The position numbers and the translations under genes are program-made. Positions 46,455-57,734 of a stretch of 64,000 nt of DNA are shown here, one piece after another. Each line of letters opens with the position of its first letter. Within the stretch, counting starts at the first letter, position 1. The notes under the pieces were generated by a model. That model was not told the origin of the DNA. It worked only from the letters and a program-made list of their open reading frames with translations, and made no database searches. The DNA is from Chalciporus piperatus (Eukaryota > Basidiomycota > Agaricomycetes > Boletales > Boletaceae): positions 1 through 64,000 of the forward strand of contig JBBPTG010000079.1 in NCBI GenBank assembly GCA_038093975.1. Direction: 5' to 3'.

Positions 46455-47784
46455 TTAGCTTGCTCTTTGGGCTTGAAGTATGGAAAACTGTAACTTCATG
46501 GCCTTGGATCTGGCAAGATCTCTGGCATTTCCTAGCTTCTGATAATGTAGATGCAAATGAGACATCAAGTGTGTCACAGCAACAAAGTGAACCTTGTGTC
46601 CAGGTGGACAGAACCTGTACATATCCTCCCAGACTTTAATGGTCCTATCCAGAGATGTAATATCTCCCTGTATCAGGTAATGAGTAACAAGATAACAAGC
46701 AAAGTTGACCATAACAAAAGGATATTGATCATGGTCTCTTGGGTCTATTGTTTTCTGTTGGATGTCAATGGTTCTTGTGAGATCTTCTATGTTTCCCCTG
46801 GTTTTAAACCAAGCATAGGAACACATGGCCTGGACACCCAAGCCCAGGCCATAATATTTATGATCTGGTGGGCAGACCATGATCCACTGCTCAGTCAAAA
46901 TCCTTGCCCTGCATAGATCAGAATCTTTATTTTTTCCCAGTGCAAGATATCTGCTCCACATAGCAGATGCAAGCCCACTAAGGGCTACAAAATGTTTGCT
47001 ATGTCCAGGTGGTCACAAGTCCATGCCAGTCTCTGATAAACTGACAGTGGTGCAGGAAAAAATAGCTGGACAGTTGGGATTGTGAATAGCAAACTCTCCA
47101 AGGTCAGTGGCAAATTGATCCAGAGCATCGGCACAGTCATGGCCATCAGGTAAGACCTTTGCTTGTAAATTAATACTTATCTCATTTGCAAAGCCTGAGT
47201 GTGACTTACCAAAACCTCAGAGACTTTGCAAGCTAGCAAAAGAGATCCACTGGCACCCTTGGTCCAGGGGCCACATATAGCACCTGTAGAACACAGTTTA
47301 CACTTGCATTATCAAGAAAAGAATAGAATTACATTTATAAATTTCCTTAGACTCCAAGAGGGCAGACACATTGATCACAACCTGCTCAACTAATGCTTTC
47401 TCAGCCCAGTCAGTGGAGATTTCTGCTGGAAGAGAGCAAATGTTGATTTCAACAGTGGCAGAAGGGGATGCAGTGCTGAAGATATTCAGTTTCAAAAGCT
47501 AGAACAGTAGAATATCAGCAAAAAACCTACAAGAGAAATGGATGGTTCCATGTCACAGTCTTGCAATCCTCTGAGATTTGTCCATTGCAAGACATTTTGA
47601 TGATATCAACTGCTGGCAGGCCTACAGTCACACGTATATCTTTTCTTTGAGCCACGAAGACCACTTGAGTTGATTGACTATTTCACGATAAAACTGATGA
47701 ACACTCATTGATGTGCAATCAGTCAAAGAGCATACCTGTGATTTGAAAGGTGACAGGATCATTTGAAGCAGCAGATGAACTCAT
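46455..47784 (-). pseudogene. TPR-repeat gene of Agaricomycete 'CPPxH' type with an in-frame stop
   Basis: Starts MSSSAASNDPVTFQIT at ATG 47784. After splicing come RVTVGLPAVDIIKMSCNGQI, then TASPSATVEINICSLPAEI (a beta-rich N-terminal domain), then VLPDGHDCADALDQFA and repeats around CPPDHKYYGLGLGVQAMCSY, DPRDHDQYPFVMVNFACYLV and CPPGHKVHFVAVTHLMSHLH. These follow the pattern of the TPR arrays common in Agaricomycetes, with spacing of about 45 residues. At 47013-47015 a TGA interrupts the frame directly before PPGHSKHF; CGA or TGY would be expected there. The last repeat ends at 46455 without a CHAT domain. The locus lies in CpG-depleted DNA. Confidence 0.6.
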
Positions 47785-49875
47785 TGTCGACTGAATAAAC
47801 TGGTTTGACAGAGAGATGGAGAAGGGAGGATTGGATCGAGCAATAAATGATTTGTTGGTCGAATAAGCTGCTGGTGTGGAATATTGAAGACACTTCGTGA
47901 ATACAAAAGCGGGGTGGAATCAGATGGAGCGAGGGTGGTGGAAGGGTACCGGAACTAGCTGTTGGGCAGGTAACAGGAACAGGAGTTAGAAGGTGAAGAT
48001 CAGCAGAAACGAGGAGGAACGGGGAGCCGGCAGGTGATGGATCAGGTCAGCACAGTTGTGCGGCAGTGCACTGAAAGGCTGGGTGAAGGTAGCTAGTGGC
48101 AGGCCAGGTAGAAGACAATGGGGGTAGGTGGAAGCCGGGACGGGACAATTGAGGAATCGTGGATGGGATCAGGCGATGTGCGACGAGGCAAGGTGAGGCA
48201 AGGTGAGGCGAGGAAGGCGGCGGGCGAGGAGAACCTGGTAGATAGAACACAAGGTGCAGGCGATGAAGGTGAAACGACTCAACTCAATCAAGAGCTAGCG
48301 CTATCATCAGACAACATGCCCTAGCGAAACCACATCAACTCAGTAACTAGAGCTGAGGATCAGACTAGGCAAGCAGGAGCGCTTGGCCCATGAAGTTCAA
48401 GAAGAGGAAACTCCAGGAGAACAAGACTGGAGAGCCAGTGCTTGTCAACCCGGGTTTATATACTATTGTCAGTGTTTGTACATGTTGTGGCTAAACCGTA
48501 ACTATATGACTAGGTATGACTAGATATGAGTCATGGCGAGTAACAGCCAATAGCGTATATGACTAGGAAGCGAGATGAGTCAGCGTGAGTCAGTATGAGT
48601 CACGGTGAGTCATAATGAGTCACGGTGAGTCATAATGAGTCAATAAGAGTCTGAGTCATGGTGACTCGGTATGAGTCATGGACAGTGGGGAAGATGCACA
48701 GCCACGCACAGCCACGTTACGTAAGCGAAAGGCTAGACCTAGCTGATGTCAGCAGGTCACGTGATGTGATCTTGATAAGATAAGATAACAGAAAAGGGAG
48801 AGAAAGCGACTAAGTCCAAAAGTGAAAGAGAAACGTAGTAAGCGTAGTGAAGTGTAGGAAAGACTAGGATAAGGAACTGAGCGTTCGTAACAGAAGGGGA
48901 GGGAAGGGAAGACATGTTTAAGCTGAGGTAACGACTAGCAAGAATAGTGCAGAAGTGATGATGGGGCGTACACGAGATCAGATAGATAGTCAGGCTTGGA
49001 ACGAAGTACAATACTCACCAAGGACACAAAACGAGCCTACGCGTGTGACAGAGGAGGCTAGAGGAGTAAGAATCGTGACTCAGAGCGAGGCCGAGAATTG
49101 CTGCGTGGGGAGTAAAATGCGGACGAAATGAACGGGCGAGGCAAGGTGGCGGAGAAAACAGTACAGATACCAGACGCCAGATAAGGATCAACCACGTTCA
49201 ATGGACGGGGACGGTTCGATGACAAGGAGGTAATATACAAGCGAGGGTGTGGTGATCAGATTGGAGTCAGAGATTCTAACTCGCTGTGGGAACGTTTCCG
49301 CTGACCATGTGCCAACTGTGGCAACTTCAAGATTTCGAGCACTGTACGAACACTACTGACCGTAGGCGATAAATACCAAACTCACATTCGGCACGGGGGA
49401 GCCGACCATATTTAAATTCTCCAGAGCTCTCTACAAATTCTCTCTTTCCTATGGTCTGGCGATGGCGCAGTCCTTCTCGATATCAAATCTTCCAATTCTG
49501 AGTGGCTCTGGTCTTCTCCACATTACAATGTGACCATTCGGGCAGGTGAAAAATGGGACCCGAGCCTGGCTAGCTAATGGGGAGCGAACAAGATGGGCAG
49601 TGATGCGATCCGAATCGTGTCTATTTTCAAAGATGGGCATTTTGTCATTGGAACACGCTTAAAATGGTGGAAAGTATCTCCTCACGAAATCATAGCCAAT
49701 AATTGGAGGGCCCTCAACTCCTGTTCAGTCAACCCTCCCAATTCAATCGTCTTTTCAAGGCTTATCTCAGCAGGGTTGGCACAAACCTGGACCAGACTTG
49801 TGAGTGTGTTTTATGTCTAGAATCTAAATTTACTCGACAAGACATATTTTCGCAGGTGATGCAGCACCCCGTCAT
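47785..49875. other. Repeat-rich interval with LTR-like sequence, no intact gene
   Basis: Purine-rich DNA with GAGGCAAGGTGAGGC repeats (48180-48215). A minus-strand TATA-like TATATAAACCC lies near 48457, and a possible LTR edge reads TGTTACGAACGC on the minus strand at about 48891. A phased TGAGTCA array is listed separately. A plus TATATTTAAATTC-like site lies near 49408. No coding gene was recognised. Confidence 0.45.
48527..48678 (+). repeat. Array of TGAGTCA heptamers at 10-bp pitch
   Basis: TGAGTCA occurs at 48576, 48586, 48596, 48606, 48616, 48626 and 48636, exactly 10 bp apart, plus copies at 48527, 48652 and 48672. Spacers alternate GCG, GTA, CGG, TAA. TGAGTCA is the core site of bZIP factors of the Gcn4/AP-1 class. 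The array sits in an LTR-like region, upstream of its minus-strand TATA-like site, so it could be an enhancer; it may also be a simple minisatellite. Confidence 0.85.
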
Positions 49876-50100
49876 ATGGAATTGTCGGTAGAGGTATATC
49901 ATCTCATCGTCAATCAAGTCGGCAGTCGAGCAGACCTCCTCACCCTCTGCAGGGTAAATGAGGGGTTTCAACGGGCAGCAGAACGGGTATTATACCACAC
50001 AATTTACACTTCGGATGCATTGGAAGCTTTCGCGACCTGTAGCCTATTCGCCCGAAACCCCAGACTGGCGATAATTGTGGAAGCCTTGACCCTTTGTGTT
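49876..50100 (+). pseudogene. F-box-like gene, 5' part, interrupted by a LINE
   Basis: The frame starts MELSVEVYHLIVNQVGSRAD, continuing LLTLCRVNEGFQRAAERVLY as in degenerate Agaricomycete F-box proteins, and reaches NPRLAIIVEALTLCV. It then runs into a poly-T tract, the reversed poly-A tail of a LINE. The next part resumes at 58257 after the target-site duplication. Confidence 0.7.
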
Positions 50101-50337
50101 TTTTTTTTTTTTTTTTGAAACCGTGTTTATTGTCCTTTGAGGCTTAGCCCCTTGGTAGACATTACATGCGGTCGTGTGCTAGGCTAGGTGTTCGTATGTG
50201 ATATATGTTGTGTTCTATGTCATGCGCCCTGCGGGCGGTGTCTCGAGAGACGGAATAGTGTGTAGCTTAAAAGAGAGGAAAATAGTAAGTACCGCGAGTG
50301 AGCAGGGGGGTTCTGGGGCGAGGCAGATTGATCTTTT

Positions 50338-51230
50338 TCAGTGGTCTTCGGGTTCGAGCGAGCGAGGGGGGGTGAGATTTCCGTGCGTGGTAGTAAAGCG
50401 CTTTGTAGCTTGGATGTATCGTAGTGTGGCGGCTAGGCAGCTGCTGTCGTTTAAGAGGTTGCTAATGATACTGGCTTTGCGGGATAGCTCTCGGCGAAGG
50501 GCGTTTCTGGGGGCTGTGTACGCGGTGCATTCGAGGAAGAAGTGGAGGACGGTCTCGTCTTTTCTGCGGCAACTGGGGCATTTAGGGGATTCTGTCTTCG
50601 TGATGCGATGTAAATGTTTGTTTAGCGGGGCGTGGCCGGTTCGCAGTTGGAATATGATGGAGGCGTGTCGTTTTGGAAGGTCGCTGATCAGCTTTAAGAA
50701 CTTCTTAGATGGCATGGATGGGTCGATGCGGCGGGCATTGCGGGCGCGAGGCGAAGTCCCGAAGACGTGCGAGTTTAGTTGTTTGAGCTCTCCGGCGAAC
50801 TTTTGTTTGAGAGCGGATTTGCTGAGGGGTAGGGTGCGAGGCCTCCCCTTGGGCGCTCGTAGGGATTTGGGGAGTAGCCTATGTGCGCTAGTGTTCCCCT
50901 GGGCGGCCAGTTTCGCTTGCTCATCTGCCTCCTCGTTGCCCGGAATGCCGGTGTGCCCCGGTGACCACCGAATCTTGAGGCTCTCTAGGTCGTGGCGGTC
51001 GAGCGCCGAGCGAAGGTTCTCGTGAAATATGTCGGTGAGGTAGTGACCTGGGCCTGATTGGAATGAGGATGTTGCTCTGATCGCCGCTTGGTTGTCTATT
51101 GCGAGCGAGACTGATCGAACCGCCCGTTCTTGCCGAAGGAGCTCGACTGCGAGGATCATGCCTACCAGTTCCCCCTCGTAGACCGTGTGTTCTTCGTCCG
51201 TACCCAAATGAAAATGAAGCTCCATCTGCA
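50338..51230 (-). pseudogene. LINE RNase H and C-terminal domain (3' half)
   Basis: Contains LHFHLGTDEEHTVYEGELVG, LAIDNQAAI, IRWSPGHTGIPGNEEADEQA (RNase H core with Asp and His-region) and a final zinc-knuckle-like CPSCRRKDETVLHFFLEC. The N-terminal YSDGS strand is separated and lies at about 57800. Transcription runs away from the F-box gene into its 5' part. Confidence 0.8.
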
Positions 51231-53365
51231 AAAACACCTTAGGCAGCACTTTTTGCACAGCCACATGACCTTTCAGGTCAGTTTTTTTGCAGGCAGGAAT
51301 GGACCTCTGAGGGGTACCATCCATCTGCTGATTCCAGCCATTTTCCAATATATTCTGGCATTGAATATGATATATTTAGACCATCTCTAGGATGCTTTCT
51401 GTTGCTTTTCCAGCTGTGCTGGAGGTTTTTTTGGAGAGTTTTGGAGAGTTGATGGATGGTTTTCAGATGGTTTCTAGAGGTCTCAAATAGCTCTGAAAAG
51501 CATCCCATTAGCTTATTTAGTAGGTAGCTTTACAGGAAAATCATCTGAAAGCTTTCAGATAGTCAGAAGATGGTTGGCCAGAGGTCTGACAGATGCTTGG
51601 CAGCTGCTTGGCAGAGGTTGGAGATGCTTGGCAGATGATTTCAGATGGTTTTATAAATGGTTTTCTAATGCTAATAGGACATTCAACCAATGAAATAAAA
51701 GTCTAATGGAGGCTATAATGCCTCTGGATGGTGCTTTAGATGCTCCAGATGCTCCAGATGGTGCGCTTTTTTGATTACATCATCAGGCACTCAGGCACAG
51801 GATGCTTGAAAAGCGCTTACATAAGCGCATTTAAGCGGTGACATCACCAGGAACAGTGCCACTACTCCCAGGGTACTACCTTATTAGGAACCTCCCCAAA
51901 CATATGTCATTGCAGACATTTCCCTTCATATTCCTGGTGTTTTCCCATACTACAGGTATCTTACAAGTGTAGATACATGTTATATATGTCACAATGAACA
52001 GTTTCTGTCACCTCTTTGATGATCTGAGACCATCTGCAGGGCAGATATGAGAATAGGGGTAAAAACAAAAACATGACCGCATTTTTGACATATTGATGAT
52101 GTGGGTCTATAAAGTACCTACCCAAGCACCCTTCATATATGCCTAGAACATATCACAAGCCCAAGTGGCTGTGATAGAAGCTGGTGAAGTTATGACATAT
52201 TCTCCTCCTGACCCTCTTCTGGCTCTTGGAAGCTGTACCCATGGTTGTGCTGTCTCACAGAGGTATGGAGGTCCATCAGACCACTGTAATCTTGAGTTCT
52301 ATCATTACAGACCCTCTCCAGAGGTCTCTGAACTCTTCCAGGGCGCTTTTTTCACCTTTTTCATGACATATGAATAGACAGTGACATGCTGAGAATATCT
52401 TAAGGGGAGCTATATATGCATGCCATATCCATTGGAACCTATCCCTGGATCCTCTTCTGAGTCTCCAGAGTGAGTGTGGAAGCAGGGAGAGTGATTCTGA
52501 CATACCATGGGGTGTGGGAAAATAACTGACAACTTATGAGACTTTGCAAAACATATGCACTGTGGCATCCACAACACATCAGGCACTATTCTGAGTGGGA
52601 GGAATGGTGTATCTCATGCATTCCAACAGATTGGAGGAGTAAATCTCCCTCAGGTACCAGTGGTAGCTATGTTCCTGGCTGAAACCTTCAGTAAATCTCC
52701 TACTGCATCACCAACACAGTTCACTTGCTTTAGTGGTGCACATACAAACAATTGTCAGGAACATAGCTACTACTTGTACCTGGGGAATATATACACCCCC
52801 AACCTGTTAGAATACATGAGGTACACCCTTGCTACCACTCAGAATAGTCCCTGATGTGTTGTGGATGCCACAATGCATATGTTGTGTAAAGTCTCATAAG
52901 TTGTCAGTCATTTTCCCACACCCCATGGTATGTCAGAATCACTCCCCATCCTTCCACATTCACTCCAGAGCCTCAGGAAGGTATCTGGGGACAGATTGCA
53001 ATATATACTACTGTCCTGGATACATCAGGGAAAACCTCCCCTGGATAATTGCATCAAATCCCATGTATTTTCAGGTAAAACTTGGTAAAATATGATAATA
53101 GCTCAATTTTCGCAATTTCATGAATTACGAACTAATTCCTAGCCTCCTCTGATCATCCTGATAATTATCAAGAATTACTTCAAATACTTGATAATTCATG
53201 ACTATTACTAGAGTAATTCTACTGCCATACATTGCTTCTTTCAATTTAACTTCACACAAAGCAAGGATAGAGAAAGATAAATCATATATATTGCCAGTGG
53301 CAGCATTATCTACTACATCTCATGTACTAATCTATCACTACAATAATGATGGGCTATGATGGGCT

Positions 53366-53399
<34 letters not shown>

Positions 53400-53526
53400 G
53401 ATGATGGACCTACCAGTGGTGATGGTGAGATAAGGGGATGATGGCATACACGAGTGAGCTGGAGGTGGTGGCAGGCATGAGCGAGAGTGAGTTGAGCAGT
53501 TGGGTTGGTGAGTGATGAAAACTTAC
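51231..53526. other. CpG-poor inserted DNA without genes
   Basis: Includes GATGCTT/CAGATG-type short repeats (51390-51780), a large palindrome (listed separately) and a (GAT)n microsatellite at 53357-53400. No protein family is visible. Confidence 0.5.
52431..53002. repeat. 572-bp palindrome (inverted repeat with short loop)
   Basis: Positions pair with sum 105433 from end to end without net indels: CCATGG at 52505-52510 pairs with 52923-52928, and AGCT at 52665-52668 pairs with 52765-52768. Arms are about 250 bp and the central unpaired part about 75 bp (52681-52757). Most mismatches between arms are transitions. Transcribed RNA would fold into a long hairpin. Confidence 0.85.
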
Positions 53527-54862
53527 CTCATGATGGCGGCGGGGCTGTTGAGCCCACATCTGCCATGTTGTACAAGTTGAGGGTGAAAGGTGAAGATGGT
53601 GGGAGGTGGTAGTGGTGGGGCGAACAGCCCGAGCGGCTTGGTGAAGTGAGCGGGTGAATTAGTGGGTGCGCAAAACGCACCTTGTGATGCCAACGGGGCT
53701 ATTGAGCCCATGCCGGCCGGCCGTTCGTTCGAGATGAGGGTGAGATGGGTTTGAAGGTGGTGGTGGTGGCCTGAGCCGTTGTGGACGAGGTGAGTGGATG
53801 TGGTGATGGGTGAGTGGGAACTCACCTAGTGAGGCCGGCGAGGCTATTGAGCCCACACCGGCCGTTTTTTTTTGAGGTCGAGGGTGAGCCGAGTTGTGTA
53901 GAGATGTGGTGGAAGGTGGTGGTGGGGCAAAGAGCCCGCGGCTGTGTTCGAAGTGAGCGGGTGTCGAGGTTGGTGAAAAATGCTCACCTGTCGAAGCCGG
54001 CGGGGCTGTTGAGCCAGCGCCGGCTGTGATTTCCGACTTGTGTTGAGATGTGATGGAACATGGTGAGGCAAAGAGCCCGCGCGGCTAGTGTTTAAAAGTC
54101 CAGTTAAGTTAAGTTTTTATACCTCTTTTGACAAAACTGTAACTGTAACTGGTTATCAATTTCGGCAAAATCAGTTTAACTGAACTGAAACTCTACATAA
54201 CTGTCATATCAGTTATGGTCCAGTTTGTGACCGGTTTGTGACCGGTTTTTTGTAATAACTGGACACACATTAGAAAGCCCTAATTCGTAGCTTTAAAATG
54301 ACCCCTGGATCATGTGATTTGGTTCAGTCCTTGTGAAGATATGCTCATTTTATTATATTACCATGATTATCATATGTTTTGGTGGATATAGCATTGGAAG
54401 GGAGGTCAAGTTAAGTAAAATACAAGCAAATATGCAGCAAAATTAACATGTGTATTTGAGTTGAGTGTGTCTCAATCAGTCATTTCATCAATTTACTTCA
54501 ATATTCAGAAAGAAAGTCAAATAAGGTCGGAAAAATTTGTAAAAAATCAGGAAAAATAGTGGTAGATGACCATATATAGGTTATTATTTATAACCAGTTA
54601 TAACCAGTTTGTGTACAGTTTTGTAAAATTTTGGAAGTGACAAAACTGTAACTGAAACTGGACGTAACCAGTTACAATTTTTCACCCGGTTTCAGTTATA
54701 TTTCACTCCAGTTAAGTTAAGTTTCGGTTTTTTTCCAGTTATGTAACTGGACTTTTAAACACTACGCACGGCCGTGTTCGAAGTGAGTGGGTGTCGAGGT
54801 TGGTGCAAGAATACTCAAATACTCACCTGTTGAGGCCGGCGGGGCTGTTGAGGCCACGCCGG
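53527..54862 (-). repeat. Array of exon-like 36-nt cassettes, minus-strand arm (5 copies)
   Basis: Copies at 54827-54862, 53988-54023, 53826-53861, 53681-53716 and 53527-53559 (33 nt). Read on the minus strand, each has a CCGGCGTGGGCTCAACAGCC-like start and ends in AG followed by GTGAG, GTGCG or GTAAG. Three of five are preceded by CAG (AAATCACAG twice, ATGGCAG once). Period is about 150 bp once the hAT insertion is removed. One frame is open in all copies (GVGSTAPPAS-like, Ala/Ser/Pro/Thr-rich). Confidence 0.7.
54086..54764. mobile_element. Non-autonomous hAT-type element (679 bp)
   Basis: Ends TAGTGTTTAAAAGTCCAGTT and its inverse, flanked by CGCGCGGC (54078-54085) and CGCACGGC (54765-54772), an 8-bp duplication with one CG-to-CA change. 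AT-rich interior with AACTGG/CCAGTT subterminal repeats and no coding capacity. It lies within the cassette array. Confidence 0.85.
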
Positions 54863-55019
54863 CTGTGATTTCCGAGTCGTGTTTATGGTGTGGAAAGAGG
54901 AATGTGAGCAAAGGCTGACAGTGACAGTGACACGGCGAGTTCAACACGGTCACGTGACCTGCTCGCGTGGATTTTTGTCAAGTCCGAGCATTAGGACATT
55001 GGGGCTACATTTCATTAGG

Positions 55020-55975
55020 ATTTCCTACACTAGACAACTACTGCACTTTTTGTACACTTGTGTACGCTTTTTTGTACACTTTCAATAGACTGATCACTAC
55101 ACTTTCCAGTACACTTGTCCTACGCTTTTTGTACACTTTATTGTACACATTTGGTACACTCAATCACAACACTCTTTCCCACACTTTTGACTACAGTTTT
55201 AGTACGCTTTTTTGTACACTTTAGCTACACTCAATCTAGCTACACTGTCCTACTCATTTGACTATAGTTTCACTACGCTTTTTGGTACACAGCCACACTC
55301 AATGCTAATACACTCTTGACTACACTTTCAGTACACTTTTTTGTACACTTTAGCTACACTCAATCACAGTACATTTTCCCACATTGCTAACTACACTTTT
55401 AGTACGCTTTTTTGCACACTTTAGCTACACTCATTTATCCTCACTCTTGACTACACTTTTATGTACACTTTAGCTACACTCTATCACAATACACTTTCCC
55501 ACACTTGTAACTACACTTTCACTACGCTTTTTTGTACACTTTAGCTACACTCAATCAAATACACTTTCCCACACTTGTAACAACACTTTCACTACGCTTT
55601 TTTGTACCCTTTAGTACACTCAATCTAGTTACACTTTCCCACACTTGTAACTACACTTTCACTACGCTTTTTGTACACTCTAGCTACACTCAATCAAATA
55701 CACTTTCCCACACTTGTAACTACACTTTCACTACGCTTTTTTGTACACTTTAGTACACTCAATCTAGTTACACTTTCCCACACTTGTAACTACACTTTCA
55801 CTACGCTTTTTTGTACACTCTAGCTACACTCAATCAAATACACTTTCCCACACTTGTAACTACACTTTCACTACACTTTTTTGTACACTTTAGTACACTC
55901 AATCTAGTTACACTTTCCCACACTCTTGCCTACACTTTCACTACGCTTTTTTGTACACTTTAGCTACACTCCTAC
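55020..55975 (+). repeat. 70-bp minisatellite
   Basis: About 13 units built on CTACACTTTCACTACGC, TTTTTTGTACACTTTAGCTA, CACTCAATC and a TTTCCCACACTTGTAA end. Units alternate between TCAATCAAATACAC and TCAATCTAGTTACAC variants, so a dimer of about 137 bp is the higher-order period in the right part (55500-55930). The left part is more diverged. Confidence 0.88.
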
Positions 55976-56010
55976 CTCAATCTCAACACCATCTTGACGC
56001 AAAAACACGG

Positions 56011-56195
56011 CCGGCGTGGGCTCAACAGCCCCGCCGGCATCAGAAGGTGAGTATTTATTCACGAACCAACCCGACCGCTCACCTCGTTCACAGCCGCGTG
56101 CGCTGTTTCCCTACCTCATCCTCCCACCTCATCCTCCCACCTCATCCTCAATAACACAGCCGGTGTGGGCTCAACAGCCCCGCCGGCATCAGAAG
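56011..56195 (+). repeat. Exon-like cassette array, plus-strand arm (2 copies)
   Basis: Copies at 56011-56046 and 56160-56195, each 36 nt ending CAGAAG followed by GTGAG. The second is preceded by a pyrimidine-rich stretch and AACACAG, a good 3' splice site; the first has ACACGG instead. They face away from the minus-strand arm across the 70-bp minisatellite. Confidence 0.7.
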
Positions 56196-56441
56196 GTGAG
56201 TTTTTACTCGCAAACGAACCTGACCGCTCACCTCGTATGCAGTCGTGTGCGCTGTTCGCCCAACCTCCCACCGCATCTAACCATCATCCCCACCTTTTTA
56301 CGAGCACAACCACTCCTCGCTCGTGGACGCTGCCACCTCACACCACCCCACCACCCTTCCCCACCTGTTTATGAGCACTGATTGTGCTCGCTCGTGGATG
56401 CTGCTGCCAGTCCAGTCCCCATCTCCACCTTTTCGTGCTCG

Positions 56442-57393
56442 TAGTGATGTGCAAGGCTCGGGCTCAAGCCCTGAGCCCGACCCAGGCCTGGCTTTTGAAG
56501 CCCGGGCCTGGCCCGGCCCTCTCTAGGGCTTCATTGGGCTCAGGGCTCAGGCTTCATCATTGGTGGGCCTTGGGCCTTGGGCCTGAGCCCCGGCCTCACC
56601 CCTTGACTTGTCTCGCTTGACTCCTCAACTTCGTCACCACTTGGTTTTGATTTGACACATTTGATGTGTTGTCTTCTTCATCTCCAACTGCTTTCCAATG
56701 CTCCTGCTCGACTTGTCGAGTCTTCAATGCAGCTGTATGGCCACACGACTCTGTTCGTGCGCCTATGCTGCTGCATCGTGAACTCGGCTCGTTTTTGTCC
56801 TCGCGGTCACGCATTCGTGTGCCGGATGATTCATTGGGACTGGACATAGGTGGAGGACAGTCTTGGAGTGGTTATGGTACATCCTTGTTGCTCGTTGCAT
56901 TGAGCTGACCGGTTTCTTTGACATCCTTCTCTCCCCCTTGATTGACATATTTCATCGTCCTCCCACTCGACCTGCTCATCTCTGAGCATCCCTGGATCCT
57001 TCCATTCGCTCTCCATCACTTCCCAACTGGTTCAATGCCCTTTTGTGGTCTCGAGCATTCCCAATCAACTTTCGACGCCTTTGACAGCTCCTGATTCGCT
57101 TGACTTGCCTGTTTCAAGCCCCAACCCATCATCCAGATTCCACATCGACGTGGCCACTTGATTCATCGAGTAACTCTCAGGTATGTTATTGTTGACCATT
57201 CATGTGTCACCTGACTGTCTTCCTCAGCCATCGCGTGAGTCGTTGGACAAGCCGCGGCTCAAGCCCAAGCCCGACCTGGGCCTGACCTGGGCCGTCAACA
57301 AGGGCTCGGGCTCACGATTTAGCTGGGCCCGAGCCCTTCTAAGCCCGACCCGACCTGGGGCTTTGAGCCCGACCCGGGCCCTGCACATCACTA
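56442..57393. mobile_element. Second non-autonomous hAT-type element (952 bp)
   Basis: Ends TAGTGATGTGCAAGGC and, inverted, GCCCTGCACATCACTA. A perfect 8-bp duplication, CGTGCTCG, lies at 56434-56441 and 57394-57401. Both ends hold dense GGGCTCAAGCCC-type repeats (56450-56600, 57240-57385). The interior has no recognisable transposase. Confidence 0.88.
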
Positions 57394-57734
57394 CGTGCTC
57401 GTGCATGCGGCCACCTCACTCGCTCGTGCATGCCACCATCATCCCGCCCTCGTGATCCCATCAGCAGTGAGCAGAGTATACTAGTATGTAGTACATAGCT
57501 TGCAAATGTGTAGTGTTACCAAGAAATTGAATTGGTTTATTATGTCCTTTGTTTCACATGTGTGATGAGCTGAAATTTGAGCCAATAAGTATCTATAATT
57601 TGGTACATGGGCATCTGAGGTACTACATTGCTCTACAGAAAGTACTGATCCCTGAGCTATGTAGGTTATGTACTAGGGGGAAGACTACAATAGCTACCAT
57701 TGTAATATCGACTATGTTGTGCTACAGGAGGAAA

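Noticed and set aside
54879..56154. Open frames across the 70-bp minisatellite as a repeat protein
   Set aside because: Frames are open only because the unit is AT/C-rich with few stops; they start and end at array irregularities.
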